Source: JACKJP01 sp050249695
GTDB lineage: Bacteria; Pseudomonadota; Alphaproteobacteria; Rhizobiales; Tepidamorphaceae
Direction of reading: 5' to 3'
Assembly (NCBI GenBank): GCA_050249695.1
Contig: JBFWQA010000003.1
Coordinates: 1 to 64,000 of the forward strand
Length of the DNA: 64,000 bases
Positions 35,367 to 44,021 of the stretch are shown in pieces; positions within the stretch are counted from its first letter, which is position 1; the number at the start of each line of letters is the position of its first letter. Below the pieces are notes generated by a model, which searched no databases, was not told the DNA's origin, and saw nothing but the letters and a program-made list of their open reading frames with translations. Position numbers and translations under genes: made by a program.

Positions 35367-36218
35367 GTGGATCTGAACGCCGTCCGAAATCATCGGTTTG
35401 CCCCAGTCGAGCACACATATACGGCGCGCGATACGATGCTTTACGCCCTTGGTCTGGGCTATGGCAGCGCGCCGCTCGATGCCGAACAGCTTAAATTCGT
35501 TTACGAGGAAGGGCTCGTCGCGGTGCCCTCTATGATCAACGTGCTCGCCCATCCCGGGTTCTGGGCAAAAGATCCGAAATTCGGCATAGACTGGGTCAAA
35601 CTGCTCCACGGTGAGCAAAGCTTCGAACTCCGGCGGCCGTTGCCTCCCGAAGGGTGTGTGCGCGGCGAATATTCGATCGATGCCGTCGAGGACATGGGCG
35701 AGGACCGAGGCGCCAAACTCTATCAGACGAAGAAACTGTACGACGCAGCAACCGGTGACCTCATCGGTACGGTGCTGACGACGCTGTTCATGCGCGGCGA
35801 TGGCGGCCAGGGCGGCTTTGGCGACATTCCCGCCCAGCCCGAACCCCTGCCCGATGCGGCGCCTGATGAGGTGATCGAGATTCCCACTTTGCCGCAACAG
35901 GCGCTCATCTATCGCCTGTCTGGCGACTACAACCCCATTCACGCTGACCCGGCGCCGGCCAAGAAGGCCGGCTTTCACGCCCCGATTCTGCACGGACTAT
36001 GCTCCCTCGGCATCGCCACCCGGGCAATCCTGATGGCCTGCGCCGACAATGATCCGGCGCGCCTCAAGTCGCTCTCGCTGCGTTTTTCACGTCCGGTCTT
36101 CCCCGGCGAGACTCTGGCCGTCGAGATATTCCGCACGGGCGACACCATCCGGTTCCGGTGCCTGATCCCCGAGCGCGACGTGGTCGTGCTGGATCGCGGC
36201 CGGGCGGAGGTCTCGTAG
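35367..36218 (+). CDS. Two-domain MaoC enoyl-CoA hydratase 2
   Basis: This 283-aa double-hotdog hydratase is a paralogue of the one at 6803. The active half carries YRLSGDYNPIHADP with the Asp and His pair and then PILHGL. I prefer GTG 35367 with AAGGA seven bases upstream; an in-frame TTG at 35361 overlaps the ligase stop. It hydrates the enoyl-CoA made by the dehydrogenase of the same operon. The next gene overlaps its stop codon by one base. Confidence 0.87.
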   Translation: MDLNAVRNHRFAPVEHTYTARDTMLYALGLGYGSAPLDAEQLKFVYEEGLVAVPSMINVLAHPGFWAKDPKFGIDWVKLLHGEQSFELRRPLPPEGCVRGEYSIDAVEDMGEDRGAKLYQTKKLYDAATGDLIGTVLTTLFMRGDGGQGGFGDIPAQPEPLPDAAPDEVIEIPTLPQQALIYRLSGDYNPIHADPAPAKKAGFHAPILHGLCSLGIATRAILMACADNDPARLKSLSLRFSRPVFPGETLAVEIFRTGDTIRFRCLIPERDVVVLDRGRAEVS

Positions 36219-37027
36219 TGGGCGGCTGGGACCGTACGGGCGATGGCTACCTCTCAAGGCTGGCCGACGGCGTTCTGACGCTCACCTTCAACGCACCGGA
36301 GGCGCGAAATCCGTTCCGCCCGAACATGGCGGCGGATTTCGCGGCCATATTCGAGGAGGCACGTGCCGATCCGCAGGTGCGATGCCTTCTTTTCCGCGGC
36401 GCGGGCGACCATCTCACCTCGGGCGGAGACATCGCGAATTTCCAGCGCTCCCTTGAAATGCCGAAGGAGGAATTGCAGGCGCATTTCCACGAACGGCTGA
36501 TGCGGGCCAAAACGATGGCCGAGAATCTCATTGCGCTCGACAAGCCGGTCCTCGTGCGGATGCGCGGCGCGGTCGCCGGTGCGGGAATGCTGATCCCCCT
36601 CGCCGCCGATCTGGTCATCGCCGACGAATCCGCGCTCTTCGTTTTCGCTTACAATCGGATCGGACTGACGCCGGACGGCGGGGTGTCATGGTTGTTGCCG
36701 CGGGTGACGGGGCCAAGGCAGGCCAGGCGTCTTCTGCTGAGCGCCGCCACGGTCGACGCGGACGAAGCGCTGCGGCTCGGCCTCGTCGATCGCGTCGTGC
36801 CGGCAGATGCGCTGGACCTGGAGGTCGAGAAGGCGGCGGCCCAGTTCGCATCCACGTCCCGCCACGCGGCCGCCCGCACAAAAGCCCTGCTCCGTCAGTC
36901 GATGTCAGCCTCACTGCCGGAGCAACTGATCGCTGAACGCGACGGTATCGTTGCTTCCGTCGGCACGGGCGACTTTGCCGAAGGCGTTGCCGCGTTCATG
37001 GAGAAACGGCGGCCCAGATTCGCCTGA
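36218..37027 (+). CDS. Enoyl-CoA hydratase/isomerase (crotonase fold)
   Basis: The 269-aa crotonase-fold protein has the oxyanion-hole segments LTSGGDIANF and GAVAGAGM. The GLTPDGGVSWLLPR helix follows, where Asp takes a position often held by Glu. I start at GTG 36218, which overlaps the preceding stop and has CGGAGG seven bases upstream; an upstream ATG would extend into the hydratase gene. As the operon already has a hydratase, this one may be an isomerase or act on another intermediate. It closes the operon, convergent with dctM. Confidence 0.83.
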   Translation: MGGWDRTGDGYLSRLADGVLTLTFNAPEARNPFRPNMAADFAAIFEEARADPQVRCLLFRGAGDHLTSGGDIANFQRSLEMPKEELQAHFHERLMRAKTMAENLIALDKPVLVRMRGAVAGAGMLIPLAADLVIADESALFVFAYNRIGLTPDGGVSWLLPRVTGPRQARRLLLSAATVDADEALRLGLVDRVVPADALDLEVEKAAAQFASTSRHAAARTKALLRQSMSASLPEQLIAERDGIVASVGTGDFAEGVAAFMEKRRPRFA

Positions 37028-37050
37028 CGGGATCTTTGCTGGCGCGCCGG

Positions 37051-38391
37051 TCAAAGCCCGTTCGGAATTGCCAGCGAGATGATCGGAAAGAAGAGCAGCA
37101 GGATCAGCACCAGAACGTCCATCGCAAAGAACGGCGCCACGCCGTAGAAAATCCGCCCCACCGGCACCTTCGGTTCCGTCACCGAGTTCAGGACGAAGAC
37201 ATTCAGGCCGACCGGCGGCGTGACCAATCCCATCTCGAGCAGCTTGACGACGATAACGCCGAACCAGATGAGGTTTAGCCCTTGCCCCTCGACCAGCGGC
37301 AGGACGAAAGGCAGCGTCAGAAGCAGGATGCCCAACGGATCCAGGAACATCCCGAGTACGAGATAGATCAGCACGATGCCGACGAAGAGTGCAAATGTCC
37401 CCGGATCGGTCGCCGCAACAAAGGCGACAAGCGAATTGGCAACACCCGTCAGCGAGACAAAAGACACAAAGAGCTTGGCCGCCGCCGCGATAATGAATAT
37501 CGCCGCCGATTGTGACGCGGTTTCGCGAAGCGACGTGACGATGCCGTCCAGGGTTATGCGACGCGTCACGGCCGCGATGACAACGGCGACGGCAAGACTG
37601 ACCGCGGCCGCTTCGGTGGCGGTGAAGAGTCCACCGTAGATTCCGCCTATGATGATTGCAAAGATCAGAAGAGCGGGCCATGCCGCCAGTACCGCGGCCC
37701 AGCGTTCCGACGCGGTATAGGACCTCTCCGTCGGCGGGGCGTCTGCAACGCGCAGCTTCGCCCAAACCCCGATCACCACCCAGTAGCCGACCATTGAAAT
37801 AAGACCCGGCAGGACTCCGGCCATGAAGAGCTTGCTGATCGATTGTTCGGCGAAAATGCCGTAGAGAATGAAAATGATGCTCGGCGGGATGAGCGCGCCC
37901 AGAGTGCCGCCGGCAGCCACCGCGCCCGTGGCCAGGCGATCGGAATAACCGTAGCGCAGCATCTCGGGAACCGCGACCCGTCCCATGGTGGCCGCGCAGG
38001 CCAGCGACGACCCGGAAATCGCCGCGAAGCCGCCGCATCCCAGGACTGATGCCATCGCAAGCCCGCCGGGTATGCGCGTGAGCCACGCACGCGCAACGAA
38101 ATAGATATCGGAAGTGATACCGGCCCGGTAGCACACATGCCCCAGAGCGATGAACATCGGTATCGCGGCCAGATCATAGGCGTAAAAGAGCTCGAAGACC
38201 GTCGTCGTCGCGAGCGAAAGCGTTGGCGTGATCGCAGCGTCGAAGCGGGGCGTCCCGCCATTGGGAAGCGCAAAGAAGCAATAAATGCAAATGGTGGCAA
38301 CGGAACCAAGCGCGAATGCGATGGGGGTACGCAAGCCGATCAGCAGAAGCGCGGCGAGCATGCCAAGGATGCCGATGAGGAACGGATCCAC
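37051..38391 (-). CDS. dctM: TRAP transporter large permease DctM
   Basis: The 446-aa membrane protein has the DctM repeat layout and signature segments, including AISGSSLACAATMGRVAVPEM near residue 123 and MFLDPLGILLLTLPFVLPLV near 348. It is the channel subunit of the third TRAP system of the window, with dctQ ending 3 bp upstream. It ends 24 bp from the convergent enoyl-CoA hydratase gene. It is clearly diverged from the DctM at 25259, so the two importers probably differ in ligand or affinity. Confidence 0.92.
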   Translation of the reverse strand: MDPFLIGILGMLAALLLIGLRTPIAFALGSVATICIYCFFALPNGGTPRFDAAITPTLSLATTTVFELFYAYDLAAIPMFIALGHVCYRAGITSDIYFVARAWLTRIPGGLAMASVLGCGGFAAISGSSLACAATMGRVAVPEMLRYGYSDRLATGAVAAGGTLGALIPPSIIFILYGIFAEQSISKLFMAGVLPGLISMVGYWVVIGVWAKLRVADAPPTERSYTASERWAAVLAAWPALLIFAIIIGGIYGGLFTATEAAAVSLAVAVVIAAVTRRITLDGIVTSLRETASQSAAIFIIAAAAKLFVSFVSLTGVANSLVAFVAATDPGTFALFVGIVLIYLVLGMFLDPLGILLLTLPFVLPLVEGQGLNLIWFGVIVVKLLEMGLVTPPVGLNVFVLNSVTEPKVPVGRIFYGVAPFFAMDVLVLILLLFFPIISLAIPNGL

Positions 38392-38394
38392 GGT

Positions 38395-38913
38395 TCAGGC
38401 CTCCGTCTCGGCGGCATCTGCCTCGATTTCGGGCGCGCCCTGAACCATGAAGAGCAGCAGTCTCAGCGAGACAAGCCAGAGGCCCAGTGAGAGTATCGCA
38501 TAGGGCGGCCATTTGGGCATGCGGAGCTGTCCGTATTGGCTCCTGCCGCTTTCGAAGTGCTCCCAGGCCAGTCCGGCGTACCACCAGGCAAGGGGAACAA
38601 AGAAAAGCAATCCCGCGGCAAGAGCGAGGAAACGGGCAGCCTTCTTGCCCGTTGGGCCGAAGCGCTCATACAGCAGATCGACCGCGATGTGCTGGCCCTT
38701 CCCCGTCGCATGGCCGAGGCCGAGAGCGATGGACGTCAGCAACAGTAGTTGAACGAACAAGACGTTGTCCGGCACGGCGATGGCCGGAAAGCTCCGCGAG
38801 GGAACGGCCAGGAGTACCAGACCGCCGGCCAGCACCAGCGCGGCGACGGAGATCCACAAAAAAATTTGTTCCAGGCGAGACAGAATGCCGTTCGCATGCG
38901 TCGCATTAGCCAT
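38395..38913 (-). CDS. dctQ: TRAP transporter small permease DctQ
   Basis: This 172-aa protein has four hydrophobic segments and the DctQ pattern, with RLEQIFLWISVAALVLAGGL at the N terminus and GHATGKGQHIAVDLLYERFG after helix 2. It is followed within 3 bp by dctM. The insert PSRSFPAIAVPDN between helices 1 and 2 is longer than in many DctQ proteins. Role: membrane anchor of the TRAP importer. Confidence 0.88.
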   Translation of the reverse strand: MANATHANGILSRLEQIFLWISVAALVLAGGLVLLAVPSRSFPAIAVPDNVLFVQLLLLTSIALGLGHATGKGQHIAVDLLYERFGPTGKKAARFLALAAGLLFFVPLAWWYAGLAWEHFESGRSQYGQLRMPKWPPYAILSLGLWLVSLRLLLFMVQGAPEIEADAAETEA

Positions 38914-38938
38914 GCCGGTCTCCTTCGGGAGGCCGCGT

Positions 38939-38962
38939 CCGCGCCGACCGATGCCGGCGCGG
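38939..38962 (-). terminator. dctP-dctQ intergenic hairpin
   Basis: CCGCGCCG and CGGCGCGG form a perfect 8-bp stem with an 8-nt loop, starting 12 nt after the dctP stop and 25 nt before the dctQ start. The other two TRAP operons have hairpins at the same place. Confidence 0.5.
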
Positions 38963-38974
38963 AGCAGTGCCAGG

Positions 38975-40012
38975 TTATTTCGACACTTCCATCAGATGCT
39001 TCTTGAGAGCGGCCTTGTAATCGGCGACGAGGCCCTTGGCATCAACTCCCCGCTTTTCGCCTTCGGCGATATAGGAATCGACGAATTCCTGACCCGCCTC
39101 TTCAAGCTTGGCGCGATCTTCGTCGGTGAAACGGACCACCTTGAGGACCTTTCCGTTGAACCCGCTTCCGCCCAATTGCTCGATGACCTCCTGATTCCGC
39201 TTGCGCATCGCCTCGGCAAGCTTGCGCGTATATTCCTTCCCGAGGCTGACGATCATCTCCTGGTCCTTCGGCTCCAGCGCGTCGTACTCACGTTGTGACA
39301 TGAACATCGCATTGGACTGGATGGTGGCGCCGTCGATGACCGTGAGGCCTTTCGAGACCTCTTGCAGCTTGTAGCTCTCGATCACATAGCCATAGGCCTG
39401 GGAACAGTCGATCAGCCCGGTGTCCAGCGCCTGATAGGCCTCGGGCAGCGCCAGCGGAACATGGATGGCGCCGAACTTGCCGTAGATCTTGCCGTAGTCG
39501 GCAGTGGCCCGGACCTTGACGCCCTTGAAACCCTCCACGCTGCTGATCGGATCGCCGCTGCAGATCATTTGGATGGGGCCGACCGAATAGTTCAGCAGAT
39601 AGACGACTCCCTGTTCCTCGAACTCCTTCTTCATCGCAGGATGCGTGGTGGCCAGTTCATACAGGGCCATCGATCCGGCAACCTCGTGAGGGTTGTTGAT
39701 CGGCAGGTCGCCCACCCGGTAGACGAACAGATCTTCCGGCGTATAGCCCGCCGTCACCGTGCCGAGAGACGCGACGCCATTCTTCAGGCCGTCCAGAATT
39801 TCCTTGGCCGGGAGCAGGGCCTGTGCCCAGTGCCGCTCGATCTTGATGCGCCCTTCGCTGCGTTTCTCCACTTCGTCGAGAAACTGCGTGACGAATTCCG
39901 CCCTGATGCCGCGGTTGCCGCCGTAGTCGGCGTAGCGCAGAACAGTCTCTGCGGATGCAGCCGCGGGTGCCAGGACCAGCAGTGCTACCGCTAATTTCAG
40001 ATAAGATTTCAT
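38975..40012 (-). CDS. dctP: TRAP transporter solute-binding protein, DctP family
   Basis: The 345-aa periplasmic protein begins at ATG 40012, with GGAGG upstream and a clear signal peptide (KLAVALLVLAPAAASA). It continues LRYADYGGNRGIRAEFVTQF and has the DctP motifs, including GLIDCSQAY near residue 205. It opens the third dctPQM operon. Compared with the other two DctP proteins it is more divergent, consistent with a different ligand. Confidence 0.9.
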   Translation of the reverse strand: MKSYLKLAVALLVLAPAAASAETVLRYADYGGNRGIRAEFVTQFLDEVEKRSEGRIKIERHWAQALLPAKEILDGLKNGVASLGTVTAGYTPEDLFVYRVGDLPINNPHEVAGSMALYELATTHPAMKKEFEEQGVVYLLNYSVGPIQMICSGDPISSVEGFKGVKVRATADYGKIYGKFGAIHVPLALPEAYQALDTGLIDCSQAYGYVIESYKLQEVSKGLTVIDGATIQSNAMFMSQREYDALEPKDQEMIVSLGKEYTRKLAEAMRKRNQEVIEQLGGSGFNGKVLKVVRFTDEDRAKLEEAGQEFVDSYIAEGEKRGVDAKGLVADYKAALKKHLMEVSK

Positions 40013-40385
40013 TACTTTTCCTCCAATCTTCATTACAGACCTTGATTCAAACCGAGTATCCGTTGGGCACTTCATCGGAAGTGGCCGACTTGCGAAACAC
40101 GACTCCAGTCCGCAAATGGCCCGGTCGATCATCGACTGTCGGTCCGGCCTTCGCCGGCTGTCTCCCACACGATGCCGCGGCCCGCTGACCGGCGCACCCG
40201 TTCATGATGATCATTTTGCCTTCCGGTATTTCAATGTCGGCTCCCCCCTGGGCACCCCGACTGCTCGGAAATGCCTGCATGACCGGTCGCACTCCCCTTA
40301 TCACCGGGTTTCGTGGCCAATCCGCCTTCGCCCTGCGGACACTATGATATTTGGCATATGGTAGTCCATAGTACGATACGCGATA
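40013..40385. promoter_or_regulatory. Intergenic region between the TRAP operon and the kinase operon
   Basis: This 373-bp gap lies upstream of dctP and downstream of the 156-aa gene. I see no gene. CCGGC-CTTC-GCCGG at 40144-40157 forms a small hairpin. At about 40359-40378, TAGTA-N10-TACTA is an imperfect inverted repeat next to an ATAGTAC element that partly resembles the paired repeat at 28869. A promoter for dctP should be within this region. Confidence 0.35.
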
Positions 40386-40856
40386 CTACTTTTTTTCTGG
40401 TCTACGGCCACGCGTTTCAGCGCTTCTTTGGCGCTGCGAGGCTGGCGCGCTCGTCTGGCTCAGTCCGTACGCCGCGCAATCGATCAGAGCTTCGGCCAAT
40501 TCTAGGCGGATAGTATCGAGCGCCGGCTCGCGCTGGCCGGCCAACCGCGCAGCCAAACGCCCGACGATGCCGCGCAACGCGACAACGTCCGCCGCAAGCG
40601 TCTGATAATCGTCGCGAGCCGGCAGATCGGGAACACTTTCGTCGAGTAGACCGCGCTCGGACAGGCTTGTCAGGACGAGTCGCAGCCGCGCTGACTCCGC
40701 TGCGGCGATCTCCCTTGCCCCGCTCCAGTCGGTATCGCGCAGGATCGCCGCGATCCGATAGGCCATGGCCTCCGTGCCGGGCTGCATGTGGGGCGCAATA
40801 TGCGACTTCAGCAGGCGGATCATTCCCTGAGCCAACTGATTGGGATCAGGTCTCAT
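40386..40856 (-). CDS. Small helical protein of unknown function, kinase operon
   Basis: The 156-aa protein is rich in Ala, Arg and Leu and predicted mostly helical, with no membrane segment or signal peptide. I do not recognise a family with confidence. Its ATG overlaps the stop of the phosphotransferase gene by four bases (ATGA), so it is translationally coupled and likely works with that kinase. Similar small ORFs next to acyl-CoA-linked phosphotransferases are known to me only as hypothetical proteins. The basic C terminus (RGRRPEKK) is notable. Confidence 0.65.
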   Translation of the reverse strand: MRPDPNQLAQGMIRLLKSHIAPHMQPGTEAMAYRIAAILRDTDWSGAREIAAAESARLRLVLTSLSERGLLDESVPDLPARDDYQTLAADVVALRGIVGRLAARLAGQREPALDTIRLELAEALIDCAAYGLSQTSAPASQRQRSAETRGRRPEKK

Positions 40857-41836
40857 TGGAGACCATCCAGTTCACCGTTCCGTGCCACCGCGCGCATCAG
40901 CGCCGACAGATGGCGATCAGGCGACTGGATCATCCGGCTGTCGTCTCCATCGAGGAATGCACGCAAAGTCTCAATCGCGATCGTTGCAAGTTTCTGCAGC
41001 GCGAAGACAGACCACCAGGCAACCGCCGCCCGATCCACGGTTGTGCCTCGGCGTGCCTCATAGGCTTTCAGAAAATCATCCGGGCCGAAGCGGCCTTCAA
41101 CAAAATGCTGGCCGCGATAGATGGCGGCGAAGTACCAGCCTATGTCTTCCGCCGGATCGCCGGTATGGGCGAATTCCCAGTCGAGAACGGCGCTGATGCG
41201 CCCGTCATGGATCAGGATGTTCGCCGGTCTGTAATCACCATGCACGATCGCCCGCGCTGTCGCGGCCGGCTTGTTCGCTTCCAGCCACCAGAGGCCAAGC
41301 CGCAACTCGGCAGCCGCCTCGTCGGGAAGCGCGGCCGCCTTGGCCCGATAGGGAGCGAGCGCTCCCTCTACCGGATCTTCCTCATCCGATTGCGCCGGCA
41401 ACGAATGGAGGTCGGCCAGAACGGCAGCGATCTCCCGCGCCAGACCGACGCGAGCTTCCTCGTTCAGCCCCATCCTATTCCGGTCGGTCAGCACCATGCG
41501 TTCCGCGCGGCCCTTGCAGCGTTGCATGATCATCGCGAAGCGGCCGCCTAGCATCCCCTGCCACCACGCCCGCGGGCTGGGAATGCCGGAGCCGTTCAAA
41601 CGCTGCAGAACGGCAAATTCGGCGGATCGGTCGACAAGAACCACCTCGGTCTTCGGCGCTCGCCGCAGCAAGAGCGGCTCGGGGCCATCGCCCCAGTCGG
41701 CGTCGAAAAACCAGTTCTCGGTAGAAGACCCTGCTGGCGCTGGCCGCAGATTGGCAATCGAAACGCGCCCACGTTCAGGCGCTTGGGCCTCGATGAAGAC
41801 CTTGAGCTCGTCGGAAATGTCTCCCGCTTCGCTCAC
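40853..41836 (-). CDS. Aminoglycoside-phosphotransferase-fold kinase
   Basis: The 327-aa protein has the APH/choline kinase fold. The catalytic loop is HGDYRPAN at 199-206 with Asp201, and the metal-binding segment is LDWEFAHTGDP with Asp219. I start at GTG 41836, which overlaps the upstream stop in GTGA. Such kinases are common beside acyl-CoA dehydrogenases in bacteria and in the ACAD10/11 fusions of animals, which phosphorylate 4-hydroxyacyl-CoAs. A hydroxyacyl-CoA kinase role is therefore an appealing but unproven guess. It is coupled on both sides to operon neighbours. Confidence 0.8.
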   Translation of the reverse strand: MSEAGDISDELKVFIEAQAPERGRVSIANLRPAPAGSSTENWFFDADWGDGPEPLLLRRAPKTEVVLVDRSAEFAVLQRLNGSGIPSPRAWWQGMLGGRFAMIMQRCKGRAERMVLTDRNRMGLNEEARVGLAREIAAVLADLHSLPAQSDEEDPVEGALAPYRAKAAALPDEAAAELRLGLWWLEANKPAATARAIVHGDYRPANILIHDGRISAVLDWEFAHTGDPAEDIGWYFAAIYRGQHFVEGRFGPDDFLKAYEARRGTTVDRAAVAWWSVFALQKLATIAIETLRAFLDGDDSRMIQSPDRHLSALMRAVARNGELDGLQ

Positions 41837-42930
41837 CGCTTCCGTGTCTCCCGCCCGGCATAATAGGGATGCGCGCGGCGCACGATGTATTCGATGATGC
41901 CGTGGCCGGTCTCGCCATTGCATGTGAGCTCGACCATGTGATCACTGGAGCCAACGGAATAGTCGCGAAGCTTCGCCGCGTCGGTGAGATCGTAAGTGCT
42001 CGCCTCCTCGGCATATTCGCCCTTGTAGAGCCCCTGATCGTGGCCGTATCCGCCGCCGCTGAGGAAGGCCCTGGGTTTCAGCGCCCTCATCTCGATGTCG
42101 AACCTGCGGCCATCGGTCAGGATGACGGAGAGCCGACCGCGCCTGAGCGTCATGGTCGGCGCCGCGACATCCCAGTCCAGATCATGTTCGACCTGGTGCA
42201 CCGTCGCCGTCGCACCGTCCGGAAATCCGACCAGCGCCGAAAGATGGGTTGGCCGTCCCGGCTCGATCTCGAACAGATAGAGGTGCATCGAGAACGACGG
42301 AAAAAGGCAGGGCATGAACATCAGAAAATTCCACGCGACCGATTTCGTCGGTGGCGCGCCCGGAGGTGGCGCGAGTGGACGCGTCCCCCATGAGTGATCG
42401 CGTTGCCCCACACCCGTATCAGGGGTCAGCTCTATCTTCCCCCCGCCCGGCAGTCTTACCGTCCCGCCAATCCGTCCGAGTTGGACATAACGGACGATGT
42501 CGTGCGTGACGCGGGCGCGATTGATCTCGAAATGCCTTTCTTCAAGAAGGCACGGGCCTGCGCCGGTCCATTCGAGATCGAAGGCAAAGTCGGCCTTGCT
42601 GCCATCCTCCAGGACAAAACGCAGACGTCGAAGCGGCTCCACGACATCCGCGCGCAATGGACCGACCGCAATCCTGTCGCTCTGTGCGCCCATTTCCCGC
42701 GATAGCACGAGATTGTGCTGAGTGTCGCCGTGACGCAGGACCGCAAAGGCCTCGACGACGTCGTGGTTCGGATACTTCCCGAAGCCCAATGAAACGATGA
42801 AATCGTCGCGCGTCGTATCCTGAACGCTCACCCAGTATCGTTCGCGCCACGCCGGGTCACTGCTGCCGACAACGGCGTGAGGCAGCGCTACCTGATGATT
42901 GAAATATTCGTCCGGCGCCGTCAGTCTCAT
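41833..42930 (-). CDS. Lipocalin-like DUF7064/DUF7065-type protein
   Basis: The 365-aa protein has two beta-rich halves. Segments such as DAWRERYWVSVQD-like near residue 24, GLGKY-type LGFGKYPNHD and the strongly conserved-looking QRDHSWGTRPL resemble, from memory, the DUF7064/DUF7065 family related to CrtC/AttH lipocalin-like barrels that bind hydrophobic ligands. I start at ATG 42930, after GGGTGAAG; a longer frame upstream is non-native. It has no signal peptide. It lies between an SDR and a kinase in one operon, so it may bind or hydrate a hydrophobic acyl intermediate. Function is unknown. Confidence 0.65.
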   Translation of the reverse strand: MRLTAPDEYFNHQVALPHAVVGSSDPAWRERYWVSVQDTTRDDFIVSLGFGKYPNHDVVEAFAVLRHGDTQHNLVLSREMGAQSDRIAVGPLRADVVEPLRRLRFVLEDGSKADFAFDLEWTGAGPCLLEERHFEINRARVTHDIVRYVQLGRIGGTVRLPGGGKIELTPDTGVGQRDHSWGTRPLAPPPGAPPTKSVAWNFLMFMPCLFPSFSMHLYLFEIEPGRPTHLSALVGFPDGATATVHQVEHDLDWDVAAPTMTLRRGRLSVILTDGRRFDIEMRALKPRAFLSGGGYGHDQGLYKGEYAEEASTYDLTDAAKLRDYSVGSSDHMVELTCNGETGHGIIEYIVRRAHPYYAGRETRKR

Positions 42931-42976
42931 GGCTTCACCCTGTGCCAAGGCAACGATCGGGTTTGGCGGAACCGGG

Positions 42977-43876
42977 TTACGGATCGAGCTCTTCCCCCAG
43001 ATTGATACCAGCGTTCTTGCGGGACTTTTCATGGATCTCGAAAATCCTGTCTCCAAGTTCCGCTGGATCCAAAGAAGCCTCGGCCGTCGCGCCGTGCTGC
43101 CAGCTCTCCGCGATAGTGATACCGAAGCCCCAGACTTCAAATACGCGGCCGGAAATGCCTTTGGCCTGCGGGCTGGACAGCCACGTCACGAGCGCGGCAA
43201 CCCACGCGGGGTCGCGCATGCGAAGGGCTTCCTCATCCCACTCACGCAGACCCTCGGTCATGCGCGTCGTCGCCCGTGGCGCGATCGCGTTCACGGTCAC
43301 GCCATAGCGGCTGAGTTCCCGCGCGGCGACGATGGAGAAGCTCGCAATGCCGGCCTTCGCGGCGGCGTAGTTTGCCTGTCCGATATTGCAGTAGAGACCG
43401 GAATGGGATGTCGTGTTGATCACGCGCGCGTCGGGCTGGTTGCCGGCCTTGGATTGCTCGCGCCAATACTGGGCGGCGCGATTGGTAACGGCGAAAGTGG
43501 ACTTCATGTGAACGCGCGTGACCGAGTCCCATTCGTCTTCCGTCATGTTGATGAGCATACGATCGCGCAGAATGCCGGCGTTGTTGACCACGATGTCGAG
43601 CCCGCCGAGTTCGTTGATGGCGGTGTCGACCATTTTCTGGGCGCCGGCCCAGCTTGCCGCGTCGGACGTATCGACGACGGCGCTGCCGCCCATCGCCTTG
43701 ATCTCCGCGACGACCTGCTCGGCGGGTGTGGAGTCCGAGCCTTCCCCTGTCGCCGCTGAGCCCAGGTCATTCACGACGACCTTCGTTCCCTGCTTGGCAA
43801 GCGCCAGAGCGTGCGCCCGTCCCAGGCCACGCCCTGCCCCGGTGACAATTGCAACCCGTCCGTCATTGATGCCCAT
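42977..43876 (-). CDS. SDR dehydrogenase, (3R)-hydroxyacyl-CoA dehydrogenase type
   Basis: This 299-aa SDR again resembles the MFE-2 dehydrogenase domain. It has TGAGRGLG at residues 12-19, NNAG at 98-101, Ser157, Tyr170 and Lys174, and an extended C terminus. It opens the minus-strand operon SDR / lipocalin-like / kinase / small protein and is divergent from the acyl-CoA ligase at 44022. It differs from the SDRs at 1774 and 5872 around the substrate loop, so it may act on another intermediate. Confidence 0.85.
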   Translation of the reverse strand: MGINDGRVAIVTGAGRGLGRAHALALAKQGTKVVVNDLGSAATGEGSDSTPAEQVVAEIKAMGGSAVVDTSDAASWAGAQKMVDTAINELGGLDIVVNNAGILRDRMLINMTEDEWDSVTRVHMKSTFAVTNRAAQYWREQSKAGNQPDARVINTTSHSGLYCNIGQANYAAAKAGIASFSIVAARELSRYGVTVNAIAPRATTRMTEGLREWDEEALRMRDPAWVAALVTWLSSPQAKGISGRVFEVWGFGITIAESWQHGATAEASLDPAELGDRIFEIHEKSRKNAGINLGEELDP

Positions 43877-44021
43877 TGCGCCCCCTTGACCGTCTCTTGC
43901 TGGATTGGGATATGCTCATTTAGTACGTTGAACTATGATATGCTGCAATACTTTATTTCGTTACATTGCTATCGGTCTGAGGCATAAGCCGCCGCGAGCT
44001 GAAGCGGCGAGGAGAAGACGA
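43877..44021. promoter_or_regulatory. Divergent promoter with TAGT-N7-ACTA repeat
   Basis: The 145-bp gap between the SDR and ligase genes is AT-rich from 43910 to 43975. TAGTACGTTGAACTA at 43920-43934 is an inverted repeat with 4-bp arms that shares the TAGTAC core with the repeats at 28869 and 52274. Both genes could be controlled from it. Confidence 0.35.

Noticed and set aside
33664..35418. 584-codon minus-strand open frame
   Set aside because: Antisense to the acyl-CoA ligase at 33787, which has all adenylation motifs. No ribosome site or domain on the minus strand.
41836..43140. 70-residue N-terminal extension of the lipocalin-like protein
   Set aside because: The extra residues overlap the end of the SDR gene, are Arg/Ser-rich and unlike the rest; ATG 42930 is preferred.
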